NCBI GenBank assembly: GCA_038746745.1
Contig: JBCDKJ010000056.1
Location: forward strand, 1-22,468
From: JANQIO01 sp038746745
GTDB taxonomy: Bacteria; Pseudomonadota; Gammaproteobacteria; Pseudomonadales; Halieaceae
Length of the DNA stretch: 22,468 bases
Direction of reading: 5' to 3'
Of the stretch, positions 6,976 through 14,227 are shown one piece after another. The position numbers and the translations under genes were made by a program. Numbering within the stretch: position 1 is the stretch's first letter; each line of letters begins with the position of its first letter. Under the pieces are notes generated by a model. That model did no database searches. It saw only the letters and a list, made by a program, of their open reading frames with translations, and was not told the DNA's origin.

Positions 6976-8346
6976 TCATTCTGGCTTGTCCGCCAGACTA
7001 GCCGTCACCGTACTCTCAAGCGTGCCGTCGGCAAGATGTGCGCTTATCAGGTCGCCGACTTGGACGTCCTTTGTGGTGCGCAACACCCTGCCTTTTTGGT
7101 CTCGAACAATCGCATAGCCTCGCTCCAGGGTGCGCTGGGGCGCAAGCGATTGAAGCCTCGCCTGTTGTAGCGTTAATCCCTGATGTGCCTGATTCTGTAG
7201 CTGAGACATCGCCCGCGCGGCTCGACTCTGTAGATTTTGCAGGGTAAGCGATGTGGTACGCAGCCGTGCCGCGGGGCTTTGACCGCGCAGGCGCTGGGTC
7301 GCCAGGCGAATACCCTGATGTCGGCTGGCCAGTCCGCTGGTAGCGGCGCGGCGCAGTCGCAGGTCCAGGTCATCCAGGCGCTGCGCTTGTTCTCGCAGTC
7401 GATCGCCTGGATGCCGAATACCGGCGCGGGCAGCTTTGACCTGGCTGCCCAGCAGCGCCAACCGGCGCTGCATCTGTCGAACAAAGAGGCGCTCTACGGC
7501 CGCGAGCTGCATCGCGAGTTCCCTCTGGTCGGGACTCAGCATTTCCGCGGCAACGGAGGGGGTGGCAGCGCGATGGTCAGCGACAAAATCAGCAATCGTA
7601 AAGTCGGTTTCGTGGCCTACAGCACTGACCACGGGCACAGGGCTTTCAGCAATAAGGCGTGCCAGGGCCTCGTCGTTGAAAGCTGCCAGATCCTCCGCTG
7701 AGCCGCCACCACGGGCGATGACAATGGCGTCGATATCAGGCAGGTCGTAGGCGTGAAGCAGGGCGGCGCACAGCTGCGCGGGCGCTTCAGCGCCCTGAAC
7801 GCTGGAGGGTAGTAGTGTCAGCGTCAGTATCGGATATCGACGCCGAAAAACGGTAAGCAAGTCGCGCAGGGCGGCGCCACTGCGAGAACTGACGATGGCA
7901 ATATGGCGCGGGAGATCGGGCAGCGGACGCTTTCGCTGCGCGTCGAACAGGCCTTCTGCGCCCAGTTTCAGCTTCAATGCTTCAAAGGCCCGTTGCAGCG
8001 CCCCTGCACCGGCATCCTCCAGGTGCTCAACAATGAGCTGAAACTCCCCGCGGCCCTCGTAGAGAGATACACGCGCCCGCACCCGCACCTGCTGACCAGA
8101 CTCAGGCCGAAATCGAACACGCTGGTTTCGGTTGCGGAACATTGCGCAGCGCACTTGCGCGCCGTCATCTTTCAGGCTGAAGTACCAGTGGCCAGAGGAT
8201 GGCGTGGCGAGATTGCTGATTTCTCCCTCTATCCAAACGAAGTCAAAGTGGCCCTCCAGCAGGCGTTTGACCTGACGATTCAGCTGGCTGACGGTGAGAG
8301 TAGCGGGAGCCGGGGGCGCAATATTTTGGCTGTCGCGTGTTGGCAT
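6976..8346 (-). CDS. xseA: Exodeoxyribonuclease VII large subunit
   Basis: XseA with the small subunit XseB degrades single-stranded DNA from both ends to oligonucleotides and takes part in mismatch repair and DNA damage tolerance. The 456-residue product has the family length. The N-terminal OB fold lies at about 15-115 (LTVSQLNRQVKRLLEGHFDFVWIEGEISN, GHWYFSLKDD). The catalytic domain at about 120-330 contains the hallmark segments IAIVSSRSGAALRDLL, IVIARGGGSAEDLAAFNDE and SAVGHETDFTIADFVADHRAATPSVAAE. A long Arg/Gln-rich coiled-coil region follows, and the conserved C-terminal segment LERGYAIVRDQKGRVL is intact. The start is ATG at 8346 with only a weak ribosome binding site. xseB is not in this window. 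The gene is divergent from guaB (61 bp between starts) and convergent with the Crp-like gene. Confidence 0.97.
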   Translation of the reverse strand: MPTRDSQNIAPPAPATLTVSQLNRQVKRLLEGHFDFVWIEGEISNLATPSSGHWYFSLKDDGAQVRCAMFRNRNQRVRFRPESGQQVRVRARVSLYEGRGEFQLIVEHLEDAGAGALQRAFEALKLKLGAEGLFDAQRKRPLPDLPRHIAIVSSRSGAALRDLLTVFRRRYPILTLTLLPSSVQGAEAPAQLCAALLHAYDLPDIDAIVIARGGGSAEDLAAFNDEALARLIAESPVPVVSAVGHETDFTIADFVADHRAATPSVAAEMLSPDQRELAMQLAAVERLFVRQMQRRLALLGSQVKAARAGIRHPGDRLREQAQRLDDLDLRLRRAATSGLASRHQGIRLATQRLRGQSPAARLRTTSLTLQNLQSRAARAMSQLQNQAHQGLTLQQARLQSLAPQRTLERGYAIVRDQKGRVLRTTKDVQVGDLISAHLADGTLESTVTASLADKPE

Positions 8347-8349
8347 AGA

Positions 8350-8378
8350 TTGCTGCGAGTTGAGGGTGGATTTATACT
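8350..8378 (+). promoter_or_regulatory. Candidate sigma-70 promoter for guaB
   Basis: TTGCTG at 8350-8355 and TATACT at 8373-8378 (one mismatch to the -10 consensus) are separated by exactly 17 bp, about 30 bp before the guaB ATG. It lies in the 61-bp gap between divergent xseA and guaB. I see no clear PurR-type operator in the gap. Assigned by eye. Confidence 0.5.
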
Positions 8379-8407
8379 TACACGTTTACCTGCATCGCGG
8401 AAGCATC

Positions 8408-9877
8408 ATGCTGAGAATAGCCCAGGAAGCCCTGACCTTTGACGATGTGCTGCTGGTGCCTGGCTACTCGGAAGTCATTGCGACCGACGTCTCCCTCAAA
8501 ACCCGCCTGACTCGCAACATTCAGCTCAACATTCCGCTGGTGTCCGCCGCTATGGATACCGTCACTGAGGGCAAGCTCGCCATTGCCATCGCTCAGGAGG
8601 GTGGCATCGGTATTGTGCACAAAAGCATGACCCTGGAGGAGCAGGCAGCAGAAGTACGCAAGGTTAAAAAATTCGAGGCGGGCGTCGTGAAAGACCCTGT
8701 CACCATACAGCAGACGGCGACTCTGGGTGAGCTTTTAGAACTCACCAGGGCGCTGGGCTTCTCGGGTGTTCCGGTACTGAATGGCAAAGACCTGGTCGGT
8801 ATCGTTACCCGCCGTGACACGCGGTTTGAGTCAAACCTGGATATTCCTGTGTCCGCAATTATGACGCCCCGTGACAGACTGGTTACCGCTGAGGAGGGGG
8901 CGTCCTCTCAGGAGGTGCAGGCGCTGCTGCACAAGCACCGGATCGAAAAAATCCTGGTGGTCAGTGATAACTTTGATTTGCGAGGCATGATCACCGTCAA
9001 GGACTTTGACAAAGCAGCCAGCTTCCCCAATTCAGCCAAAGACGGTTATGGTCAGCTACTGGTGGGTGCCTCCGTTGGCACGGGTCCTGACACCGATGAT
9101 CGCGTAGATGCTCTGATTGCCGCGGGTGCGGATGTTCTGGTTGTAGACACTGCCCACGGGCACTCCCGCAATGTGCTCGACCGGGTCCGACGCATTAAGT
9201 CATCCTACCCGGACATGCAGGTGATTGGCGGCAACATAGCAACGGCTGATGCGGCCAGCGCGCTGGTTGAGGCAGGCGCGGACGCGGTGAAGGTCGGGAT
9301 TGGCCCGGGCTCAATCTGCACGACGCGCATTGTCACGGGTACCGGCGTGCCCCAGATTACCGCGATAGCCAATGTCGCCAATGCGCTAAAAGATACCGAT
9401 GTGCCTTTGATCGCTGATGGCGGCATTCGCTTCAGCGGCGATATCGCCAAGGCGATAGTAGCAGGCGCCCACTGTGTGATGATGGGCAGCATGTTTGCGG
9501 GCACTGAGGAGGCGCCAGGTGAGGTAGAGCTTTACCAGGGGCGCACCTACAAGTCCTATCGCGGAATGGGCTCCATTGGCGCTATGGCGCAAACTCAGGG
9601 CTCCAGTGACAGGTACTTCCAGGACGCCAGCCAGGGCAGCGAAAAGCTGGTACCCGAGGGCATAGAGGGTCGCGTGCCGTATAAAGGCCCGCTATCTGGC
9701 ATCGTGCAGCAGCTCATGGGTGGCGTGCGCTCGGCAATGGGCTATACCGGCAGCAGAGATCTGGAGACTATGCGCACGCACCCCGAGTTCATGAAAGTGA
9801 CCGCGGCGGGTATGAGCGAGAGCCATGTACACGATGTCTCCATAACCAAGGAAGCGCCAAACTATCCGGTACGCTGA
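8408..9877 (+). CDS. guaB: Inosine-5'-monophosphate dehydrogenase
   Basis: GuaB oxidises IMP to XMP with NAD+, the committed and rate-limiting step of GMP synthesis. The 489-residue protein has the typical length. The N-terminal barrel segment LRIAQEALTFDDVLLVPGYSEV is followed by a pair of CBS domains at about 92-205 that sense purine nucleotides. The catalytic loop is GPGSICTTRIVTG, with the nucleophile C304 encoded at 9317-9319. The flap-associated motif SYRGMGSIGAM and the C-terminal GGVRSAMGYTG segment are intact. I chose ATG at 8408 because the conserved N-terminus begins there and GGAAG at 8399-8403 precedes it; the open frame extends upstream to 8294 but that part is unconserved. A rho-independent terminator follows about 70 bp after the stop, then guaA. 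Confidence 0.98.
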   Translation: MLRIAQEALTFDDVLLVPGYSEVIATDVSLKTRLTRNIQLNIPLVSAAMDTVTEGKLAIAIAQEGGIGIVHKSMTLEEQAAEVRKVKKFEAGVVKDPVTIQQTATLGELLELTRALGFSGVPVLNGKDLVGIVTRRDTRFESNLDIPVSAIMTPRDRLVTAEEGASSQEVQALLHKHRIEKILVVSDNFDLRGMITVKDFDKAASFPNSAKDGYGQLLVGASVGTGPDTDDRVDALIAAGADVLVVDTAHGHSRNVLDRVRRIKSSYPDMQVIGGNIATADAASALVEAGADAVKVGIGPGSICTTRIVTGTGVPQITAIANVANALKDTDVPLIADGGIRFSGDIAKAIVAGAHCVMMGSMFAGTEEAPGEVELYQGRTYKSYRGMGSIGAMAQTQGSSDRYFQDASQGSEKLVPEGIEGRVPYKGPLSGIVQQLMGGVRSAMGYTGSRDLETMRTHPEFMKVTAAGMSESHVHDVSITKEAPNYPVR

Positions 9878-9948
9878 AAGACGCCTGCCTGCTTGCGCCC
9901 TTCATCACGTTGCTGCCGGCGCTGCGGATCACGATTGCTGGATTTATC

Positions 9949-9971
9949 AACGCCGCTCTTGCGGCGTTTTT
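9949..9971 (+). terminator. Rho-independent terminator after guaB
   Basis: A perfect 8-bp stem, AACGCCGC (9949-9956) and GCGGCGTT (9961-9968), encloses a four-base loop TCTT. The T run 9967-9971 completes a textbook intrinsic terminator. It lies 72 bp after the guaB stop and 121 bp before guaA, so guaA either has its own promoter or depends on read-through. Confidence 0.9.
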
Positions 9972-10092
9972 GCTGCTGCTGGGCTTGCGACTTCGCTGCT
10001 TAGTTCGTTTGTTAATGCAGCACAGAACGCACATTACACAAGACATTTTCTATATGGCATGCAGGACGCTTAACCGCGGCTGAGAGTAACTC

Positions 10093-11667
10093 ATGAGCAA
10101 CATTCACGATCAACGTATATTGATTCTCGACTTCGGCTCTCAATATACCCAGCTTATTGCCAGGCGGGTGCGAGAGGTCGGCGTCTACAGCGAGATCCGT
10201 GCCTGGGATATGAGTGACGACGAGATTCGCGCTTTTCAACCGCGTGGCATTATTCTTTCCGGCGGTCCCGAATCTGTGACCGAGGCACAATCCCCGCGCG
10301 CGCCAGCCCTGGTGTTTGAGTTGGGAGTGCCGGTCCTGGGCATCTGCTACGGCATGCAAACTATGGCCGTGCAGTTTGGCGGTGAGGTCCAGGGTTCGGA
10401 CGTGAGCGAATTCGGGTACGCACAGATTCGCGTCGCGGTCGAGGGCGGTCTTTTGCACGATATCAAGGACCATGTCGATCATGATGGGCAAGCGCTGCTG
10501 GACGTCTGGATGAGCCATGGTGACAAAGTTACGCGGCTGCCCGATGACTTTCAGTTAATGGCGGAAACCGATAGCTGTCCGATTGCAGGGATGGCACACC
10601 AGACTCAGCCGTTTTATGGCATTCAATTCCACCCAGAGGTTACCCACACGCTGCAGGGCAAGCGCATCTATGAGCACTTTGTGCTGGAGCTTTGCGGCTG
10701 CGATGTGCTTTGGACGCCAGCCAATATTGTTGAGGACGCTCTGGCGCGTGTGCGGAAACAGGTGGGTGCCGACAAGGTACTTTTAGGACTGTCCGGCGGT
10801 GTCGATTCTTCGGTCGTAGCAGCCTTGCTACATCGGGCGATTGGTAATCAGCTCACCTGTGTTTTCGTCGACAACGGGCTACTGCGCAAAAACGAGGGCG
10901 ATCAGGTGATGGACATGTTCGCCAAAAACATGGGCGTACAGGTGATACGCGTCGATGCGGAAGAGCGCTTCCTCAGCCGACTGGAAGGCGTTGCTGACCC
11001 GGAACAGAAGCGCAAGCTTATCGGCAACACCTTTATTGAAATATTCGATGATGAAGCCGCAAAGATAGAGGACGTTAAGTGGCTGGCGCAGGGCACGATT
11101 TATCCTGATGTCATCGAGTCGGCGGGTGCCAAAACCGGCAAGGCCCACGTCATAAAATCTCATCACAATGTGGGTGGACTGCCGGAAGACATGGCGCTGG
11201 AGTTGGTCGAACCGCTACGCGAACTGTTCAAGGATGAGGTGCGCCAGGTGGGTCTTGAACTGGGTCTTCCCTACGACATGGTCTACCGCCATCCATTCCC
11301 GGGACCGGGATTGGGTGTGCGCATTTTGGGTGAGGTACAGAAGACCTATGCCGATCTCCTGCGCGAAGCTGACGCTATCTTTATCGAAGAGCTGCACGCG
11401 GCGGACTTTTATCACAAGACCAGTCAGGCCTTTGCCGTTTTTCTGCCAGTGAAGTCCGTTGGTGTTGTCGGCGACGGAAGGCGTTATGAGTATGTCATCG
11501 CGCTGCGCGCGGTTGAAACCGTCGACTTCATGACAGCCCGTTGGGCACACTTACCCTATGACCTGCTGGAGAAGGTTTCCAACCGGATTATCAATGAAAT
11601 CTCTGGAGTCAGCAGGGTGACCTATGACATCTCCAGCAAGCCGCCCGCGACGATTGAGTGGGAATAG
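10093..11667 (+). CDS. guaA: GMP synthase (glutamine-hydrolysing)
   Basis: GuaA converts XMP to GMP using ATP and glutamine, completing the branch that guaB begins. The 524-residue protein holds an N-terminal class I glutamine amidotransferase (about 8-200) with nucleophile C85 in GICYGMQ and the His-Glu pair in YGIQFHPEVTHT. The ATP pyrophosphatase domain has the P-loop GLSGGVDSSVVAALL at about 232-246. The C-terminal dimerisation and XMP-binding domain ends in the conserved SKPPATIEWE. The ATG at 10093 has GAGAG about 8 bp upstream (10082-10086). The 215-bp gap from guaB contains a terminator, so separate transcription is likely. It is the last housekeeping gene before the accessory region. 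Confidence 0.98.
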   Translation: MSNIHDQRILILDFGSQYTQLIARRVREVGVYSEIRAWDMSDDEIRAFQPRGIILSGGPESVTEAQSPRAPALVFELGVPVLGICYGMQTMAVQFGGEVQGSDVSEFGYAQIRVAVEGGLLHDIKDHVDHDGQALLDVWMSHGDKVTRLPDDFQLMAETDSCPIAGMAHQTQPFYGIQFHPEVTHTLQGKRIYEHFVLELCGCDVLWTPANIVEDALARVRKQVGADKVLLGLSGGVDSSVVAALLHRAIGNQLTCVFVDNGLLRKNEGDQVMDMFAKNMGVQVIRVDAEERFLSRLEGVADPEQKRKLIGNTFIEIFDDEAAKIEDVKWLAQGTIYPDVIESAGAKTGKAHVIKSHHNVGGLPEDMALELVEPLRELFKDEVRQVGLELGLPYDMVYRHPFPGPGLGVRILGEVQKTYADLLREADAIFIEELHAADFYHKTSQAFAVFLPVKSVGVVGDGRRYEYVIALRAVETVDFMTARWAHLPYDLLEKVSNRIINEISGVSRVTYDISSKPPATIEWE

Positions 11668-12046
11668 GACAGATTTGGCATTGGCCGACACTGACAGGCA
11701 CCAAGACGCAGCGGGCTCAAATAACCAATAACTAACTTGCATGCAGTCTGGCAATGTTTGGTATTGGCGGGCATCTGCAAGTAGTTACTTAAATTTTCAG
11801 TGGTATAAACCATGGAATCGCTGCTGACAAGTTTAGTGCGGCGATCCAATTCCATGCCATGCATGTCGCGCTCGGCGTGGTAATAGTGATCAAGTACGAG
11901 CTGCACTGGATCCTTTGCTCAAAGGACCATCAACTCATCCATATCATTTTCCTCCCTCTCTGGACGGTCTGGTTGTTTACTCTCAGACTTCTAGCTTTGA
12001 TGATCAAAGGTGTGTAAAACGTACCAAATATGGTACGGTTTTTCAC
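11668..12046. other. Gene-poor 379-bp gap between guaA and the toxin-antitoxin pair
   Basis: No convincing gene was found. A minus-strand open frame over 11622-11906 runs antisense into the guaA 3' end and is treated as spurious. The right end holds two palindromes near the toxin gene: CTTTGA-TGA-TCAAAG at 11995-12009 and CGTACC-AAATAT-GGTACG at 12020-12037. No tRNA, insertion sequence or clear terminator for guaA is visible. The gap marks the change from conserved core genes to accessory genes. Confidence 0.6.
11995..12037. promoter_or_regulatory. Candidate operator palindromes of the toxin-antitoxin operon
   Basis: Two perfect inverted repeats lie just before the toxin gene. CTTTGA-TGA-TCAAAG spans 11995-12009. 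CGTACC-AAATAT-GGTACG spans 12020-12037 and ends 9 bp before the toxin ATG. HigA- and other Xre-type antitoxins usually repress their own operon through such palindromes. The second is so near the start codon that it would overlap the core promoter or block initiation. Confidence 0.55.
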
Positions 12047-12331
12047 ATGGATGCCGATATGCCGCTTGGAGTGGTTTTTTACCGAACAGAATCGGGAAAT
12101 GAACCGGTTCGCTTGTGGTTGCAGGGATTGAGCAAGCAGGACAAGAGGATGATCGGTGCCGATATTAAGACGGTTCAATATGGCTGGCCTATCGGGATGC
12201 CAGTGGTGCGAAAAATGGAGCCTGGATTATGGGAGGTCAGATGTCGCCTTGATCAACGTATTGTTCGAATTCTGTTTACAGTAAAAGGTGAAAAGATGAT
12301 TTTGCTGCATGGCTTCATTAAGAAGTCCTAG
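12047..12331 (+). CDS. RelE/HigB-superfamily toxin (Gp49-like, type II TA)
   Basis: The 94-residue product matches the phage-derived Gp49-like/HigB group of the RelE/ParE superfamily: VVFYRTESGNEPVRLWLQGLSKQDKRMIGADIKTVQYGWPIGMPVVRKMEPGLWEVRCRLDQRIVRILFTVKGEKMILLHGFIKKS. The conserved core 'LWEVR...RILFTV...ILLHGFIKK' is intact. Toxins of this family are known as ribosome-dependent mRNA interferases, but catalytic activity here is inferred. I chose ATG 12047 because the toxin fold begins there and a palindrome lies just upstream. The frame is open from 11915 but that extension is unconserved and would cross the palindromes; ATG 12059 is a further alternative. An antitoxin gene follows 61 bp downstream, so the order is toxin first, as in higBA. 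Confidence 0.88.
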   Translation: MDADMPLGVVFYRTESGNEPVRLWLQGLSKQDKRMIGADIKTVQYGWPIGMPVVRKMEPGLWEVRCRLDQRIVRILFTVKGEKMILLHGFIKKS

Positions 12332-12392
12332 AAGACACCACAAGCAGATTTGCAATTGGCTAAAGACCGCAAAGCCAACCTGGAGAAATGAT

Positions 12393-12674
12393 ATGAGTAA
12401 ACACATTGGTAGTAACTTCGATGATTTTCTGGAAGAAGAAGGTGTTCTTGCGGAAGCGGAAGCTATTGCTGTTAAACGTGTGCTTGCTTTTCAACTCGAG
12501 GAATTGATGAAGGCGCAGAAACTCAATAAGACTCAACTGGCGAGGCGCATGAATACCAGCCGTTCTGCGTTGGAGCGGTTGCTCGACCCTGAGAATCCTT
12601 CAGTGACGCTGCTGACCCTCGAACGCGCAGCCAGAGCGCTGGGTAAGAACATCAGGATCGAGCTCGCAGTCTAA
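12393..12674 (+). CDS. HigA-like Xre-family antitoxin
   Basis: The 93-residue product is a small helix-turn-helix protein. The N-terminal half (MSKHIGSNFDDFLEEEGVLAEAEAIAVKRV) is acidic and likely wraps the toxin. The C-terminal half carries the Xre-type HTH, LNKTQLARRMNTSRSALERLLDPENPSVTLLTLERAARALG, at about 46-87. This matches antitoxins that pair with Gp49-like toxins. The ATG at 12393 has GGAG at 12382-12385. It would neutralise the toxin and repress the operon, probably at the palindromes near 11995-12037. The open frame starts further upstream, but those residues are not conserved. Confidence 0.88.
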   Translation: MSKHIGSNFDDFLEEEGVLAEAEAIAVKRVLAFQLEELMKAQKLNKTQLARRMNTSRSALERLLDPENPSVTLLTLERAARALGKNIRIELAV

Positions 12675-13129
12675 GCTATGAGGCATCTGTTTGTCTGATG
12701 ATGAGTAATAGAGCGAATGCGAGTGAACGTTGTGAACAGTTCGCAACACTGTTTGTGAGGGTTTGGTGAATTTTTCCGGCTGGCAGGCGAGGTTGCGCCG
12801 TTTACAGAATTAAGACGCGACTTGTAATCAGCCTGAGATTAATCAAGAAACCTTCACATAATTCGGTAGCGTTTCAGCATGTCCTTGCAAGTAAAGTCGC
12901 AAGGCGCAAGCCTAGGCGCAGCGTCGTTTGCATTGTTCGGGCAGCCCCGTCAGTGCTGGCAACATAGCGATCGCGCTTGCGGTGCATAGCCCTGGGGGGC
13001 TCATGAGGTGGTTTATCTCAATAGTTGAAACGTCTCGACAGTCCATCGGTTTGCTATTGAAACTTCATCCTGATCAGCAGCCCGCCTCGAAAGCCCGACA
13101 TATCACCAAGCTATGTAGAGGTTTCTTCA
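12675..13129. other. 455-bp intergenic region upstream of the WYL regulator
   Basis: No convincing gene was found. The region holds a near-perfect 19-bp palindrome at 12729-12747, and an imperfect inverted repeat CTTG-TAATC / GATTAATCAAG at about 12821-12847. A CCTTGC / GCAAGG inverted repeat lies at about 12882-12903, followed by a repeated AGGCGCA. These may be operators or hairpins for the toxin-antitoxin operon or the WYL gene. No tRNA, attachment site or transposon end is evident. Confidence 0.5.
12729..12747. repeat. 19-bp near-perfect palindrome
   Basis: GTTGTGAAC-A-GTTCGCAAC has 9-bp arms with one mismatch around a single central A. The odd-centred, compact layout is typical of a dimeric repressor site. 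It lies 54 bp after the antitoxin gene and 383 bp before the WYL regulator, so which protein binds it cannot be told. Confidence 0.55.
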
Positions 13130-14107
13130 TTGAGCAAATTCGACCGCATAAAACAACTCCATCGTCTGTTCCGCAGTCATCGCCTTCCGATACCTTTGAG
13201 CAAGCTTGCAGAGCGCCTCGAATGCACCGAGCGAACAGTACGCCGGATGATCGAGACCATGCAGTTGGACCTGGACGCACCCATTGTGTACGAACAAGGT
13301 CGTGGATGGTGGTATCAGGAAGCTGGGAACGATCGTTTTGAGCTGCCTGGTCTATGGCTTACTGCAAGGGAACTCCAGTCTCTCGGTCTGCTGCTTAGTC
13401 TGCTGGATGACTTTGGCCCAGGCTTGCTCAGCGACGAACTTCGCCCTGTTGAGCGCGAAATTGAAAAACTGCTGAAAGTACGTGACATAACGCCAAGCGT
13501 TTTCCGTGAGCGGGTAAAAGTCCTCCCGATTGCCCGCCGCCCCGTACCGGGCCAGCACTTCCAGATTATCAGCGAGGCGCTGTTGCAGGAGCGGCAGGTA
13601 TCTATTCGTTACAGCAGCTATAACCGCCATAAAACCGAGCGGGATATCAGCCCGCAAACAGTCATTTATTATCGCGAAAATTGGTATGTAGATGCTTGGT
13701 GCCATTTGCGCAAGGAACTGCGCACGTTTCATCTCTCGCGTATCGAAAAGGCCTGTATCAGCAAGGCAAAGCGGCAGACAGTTCCCGTTGCCGAACTTGA
13801 ACAGTGTTTCGCTGAGTCCTATGGGTTATTTGCAGGGAAACCCGCCCACACCGCGAAATTGCGCTTTGAGGGAGCCATTGCGCGCGAGATCGCCAGCCAG
13901 CAATGGCATCCCGCACAATTAGGAGCGTGGGATGGCCGGGATTATCTGCTGACGTTTCCTTATTCCGATGACCGTGAGCTGGTGCAGGATATCCTGAGGC
14001 ATATTCCCAATGTGTACGTAGAGGCCCCTGTGGCGCTGAGGCGAAAAGTGCAGCACAGGCTGCAGGAAGGGCTTGGTCGGTTTGTGGGGCGGGTTGTGAA
14101 GGTATAG
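13130..14107 (+). CDS. WYL-domain helix-turn-helix transcriptional regulator
   Basis: The 325-residue product has an N-terminal HTH (FDRIKQLHRLFRSHRLPIPLSKLAERLECTERTVRRMIETMQ, about 4-45). A central WYL domain at about 140-215 follows (HFQIISEALLQERQVSIRYSSY, ISPQTVIYYRENWYVDAWCHLRKELRTFHLSRI), then a WCX-like C-terminal domain (about 235-320). The protein is thus a YafY-type regulator. WYL domains are known ligand- or nucleic-acid-sensing modules, and several WYL regulators neighbour and control CRISPR-Cas or other defence loci. The start is TTG at 13130, preceded by AGAGG at 13116-13120; no ATG in frame would keep the HTH. It is on the same strand as the cas operon, 120 bp upstream of cas3, so it is the likely local regulator. 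This role is inferred from position. Confidence 0.92.
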   Translation: MSKFDRIKQLHRLFRSHRLPIPLSKLAERLECTERTVRRMIETMQLDLDAPIVYEQGRGWWYQEAGNDRFELPGLWLTARELQSLGLLLSLLDDFGPGLLSDELRPVEREIEKLLKVRDITPSVFRERVKVLPIARRPVPGQHFQIISEALLQERQVSIRYSSYNRHKTERDISPQTVIYYRENWYVDAWCHLRKELRTFHLSRIEKACISKAKRQTVPVAELEQCFAESYGLFAGKPAHTAKLRFEGAIAREIASQQWHPAQLGAWDGRDYLLTFPYSDDRELVQDILRHIPNVYVEAPVALRRKVQHRLQEGLGRFVGRVVKV

Positions 14108-14227
14108 GCAGATGGTGGGGTGCTGGGCAGTGATGGGGCGTGAAGTACTGGATGGATGGCCAGGACAGGTTTTGACAGTTTGGATTAGTAGATTGGCAAA
14201 CGCTGAATAAAAAGAGTGAGAGAGGGT

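Noticed and set aside
6980..6997. Inverted repeat TCTGGC/GCCAGA at the end of xseA as a bidirectional terminator
   Set aside because: The stem is short and no T run follows on either strand.
11622..11906. Minus-strand open frame of 94 codons ending SHSIVAGGLLEMS
   Set aside because: Its C-terminal part is the antisense of the conserved guaA 3' end, and the rest has no recognisable family or ribosome binding site.
12928..13341. Plus-strand open frame of 137 codons upstream of and overlapping the WYL gene
   Set aside because: It overlaps the WYL HTH coding region in another frame and has no recognisable domain or ribosome binding site.
14172..14200. Perfect TTGACA at 14172-14177 upstream of cas3
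   Set aside because: No acceptable -10 box lies 16-18 bp downstream (the sequence there is about GGCAAA), so it is not called as a promoter.
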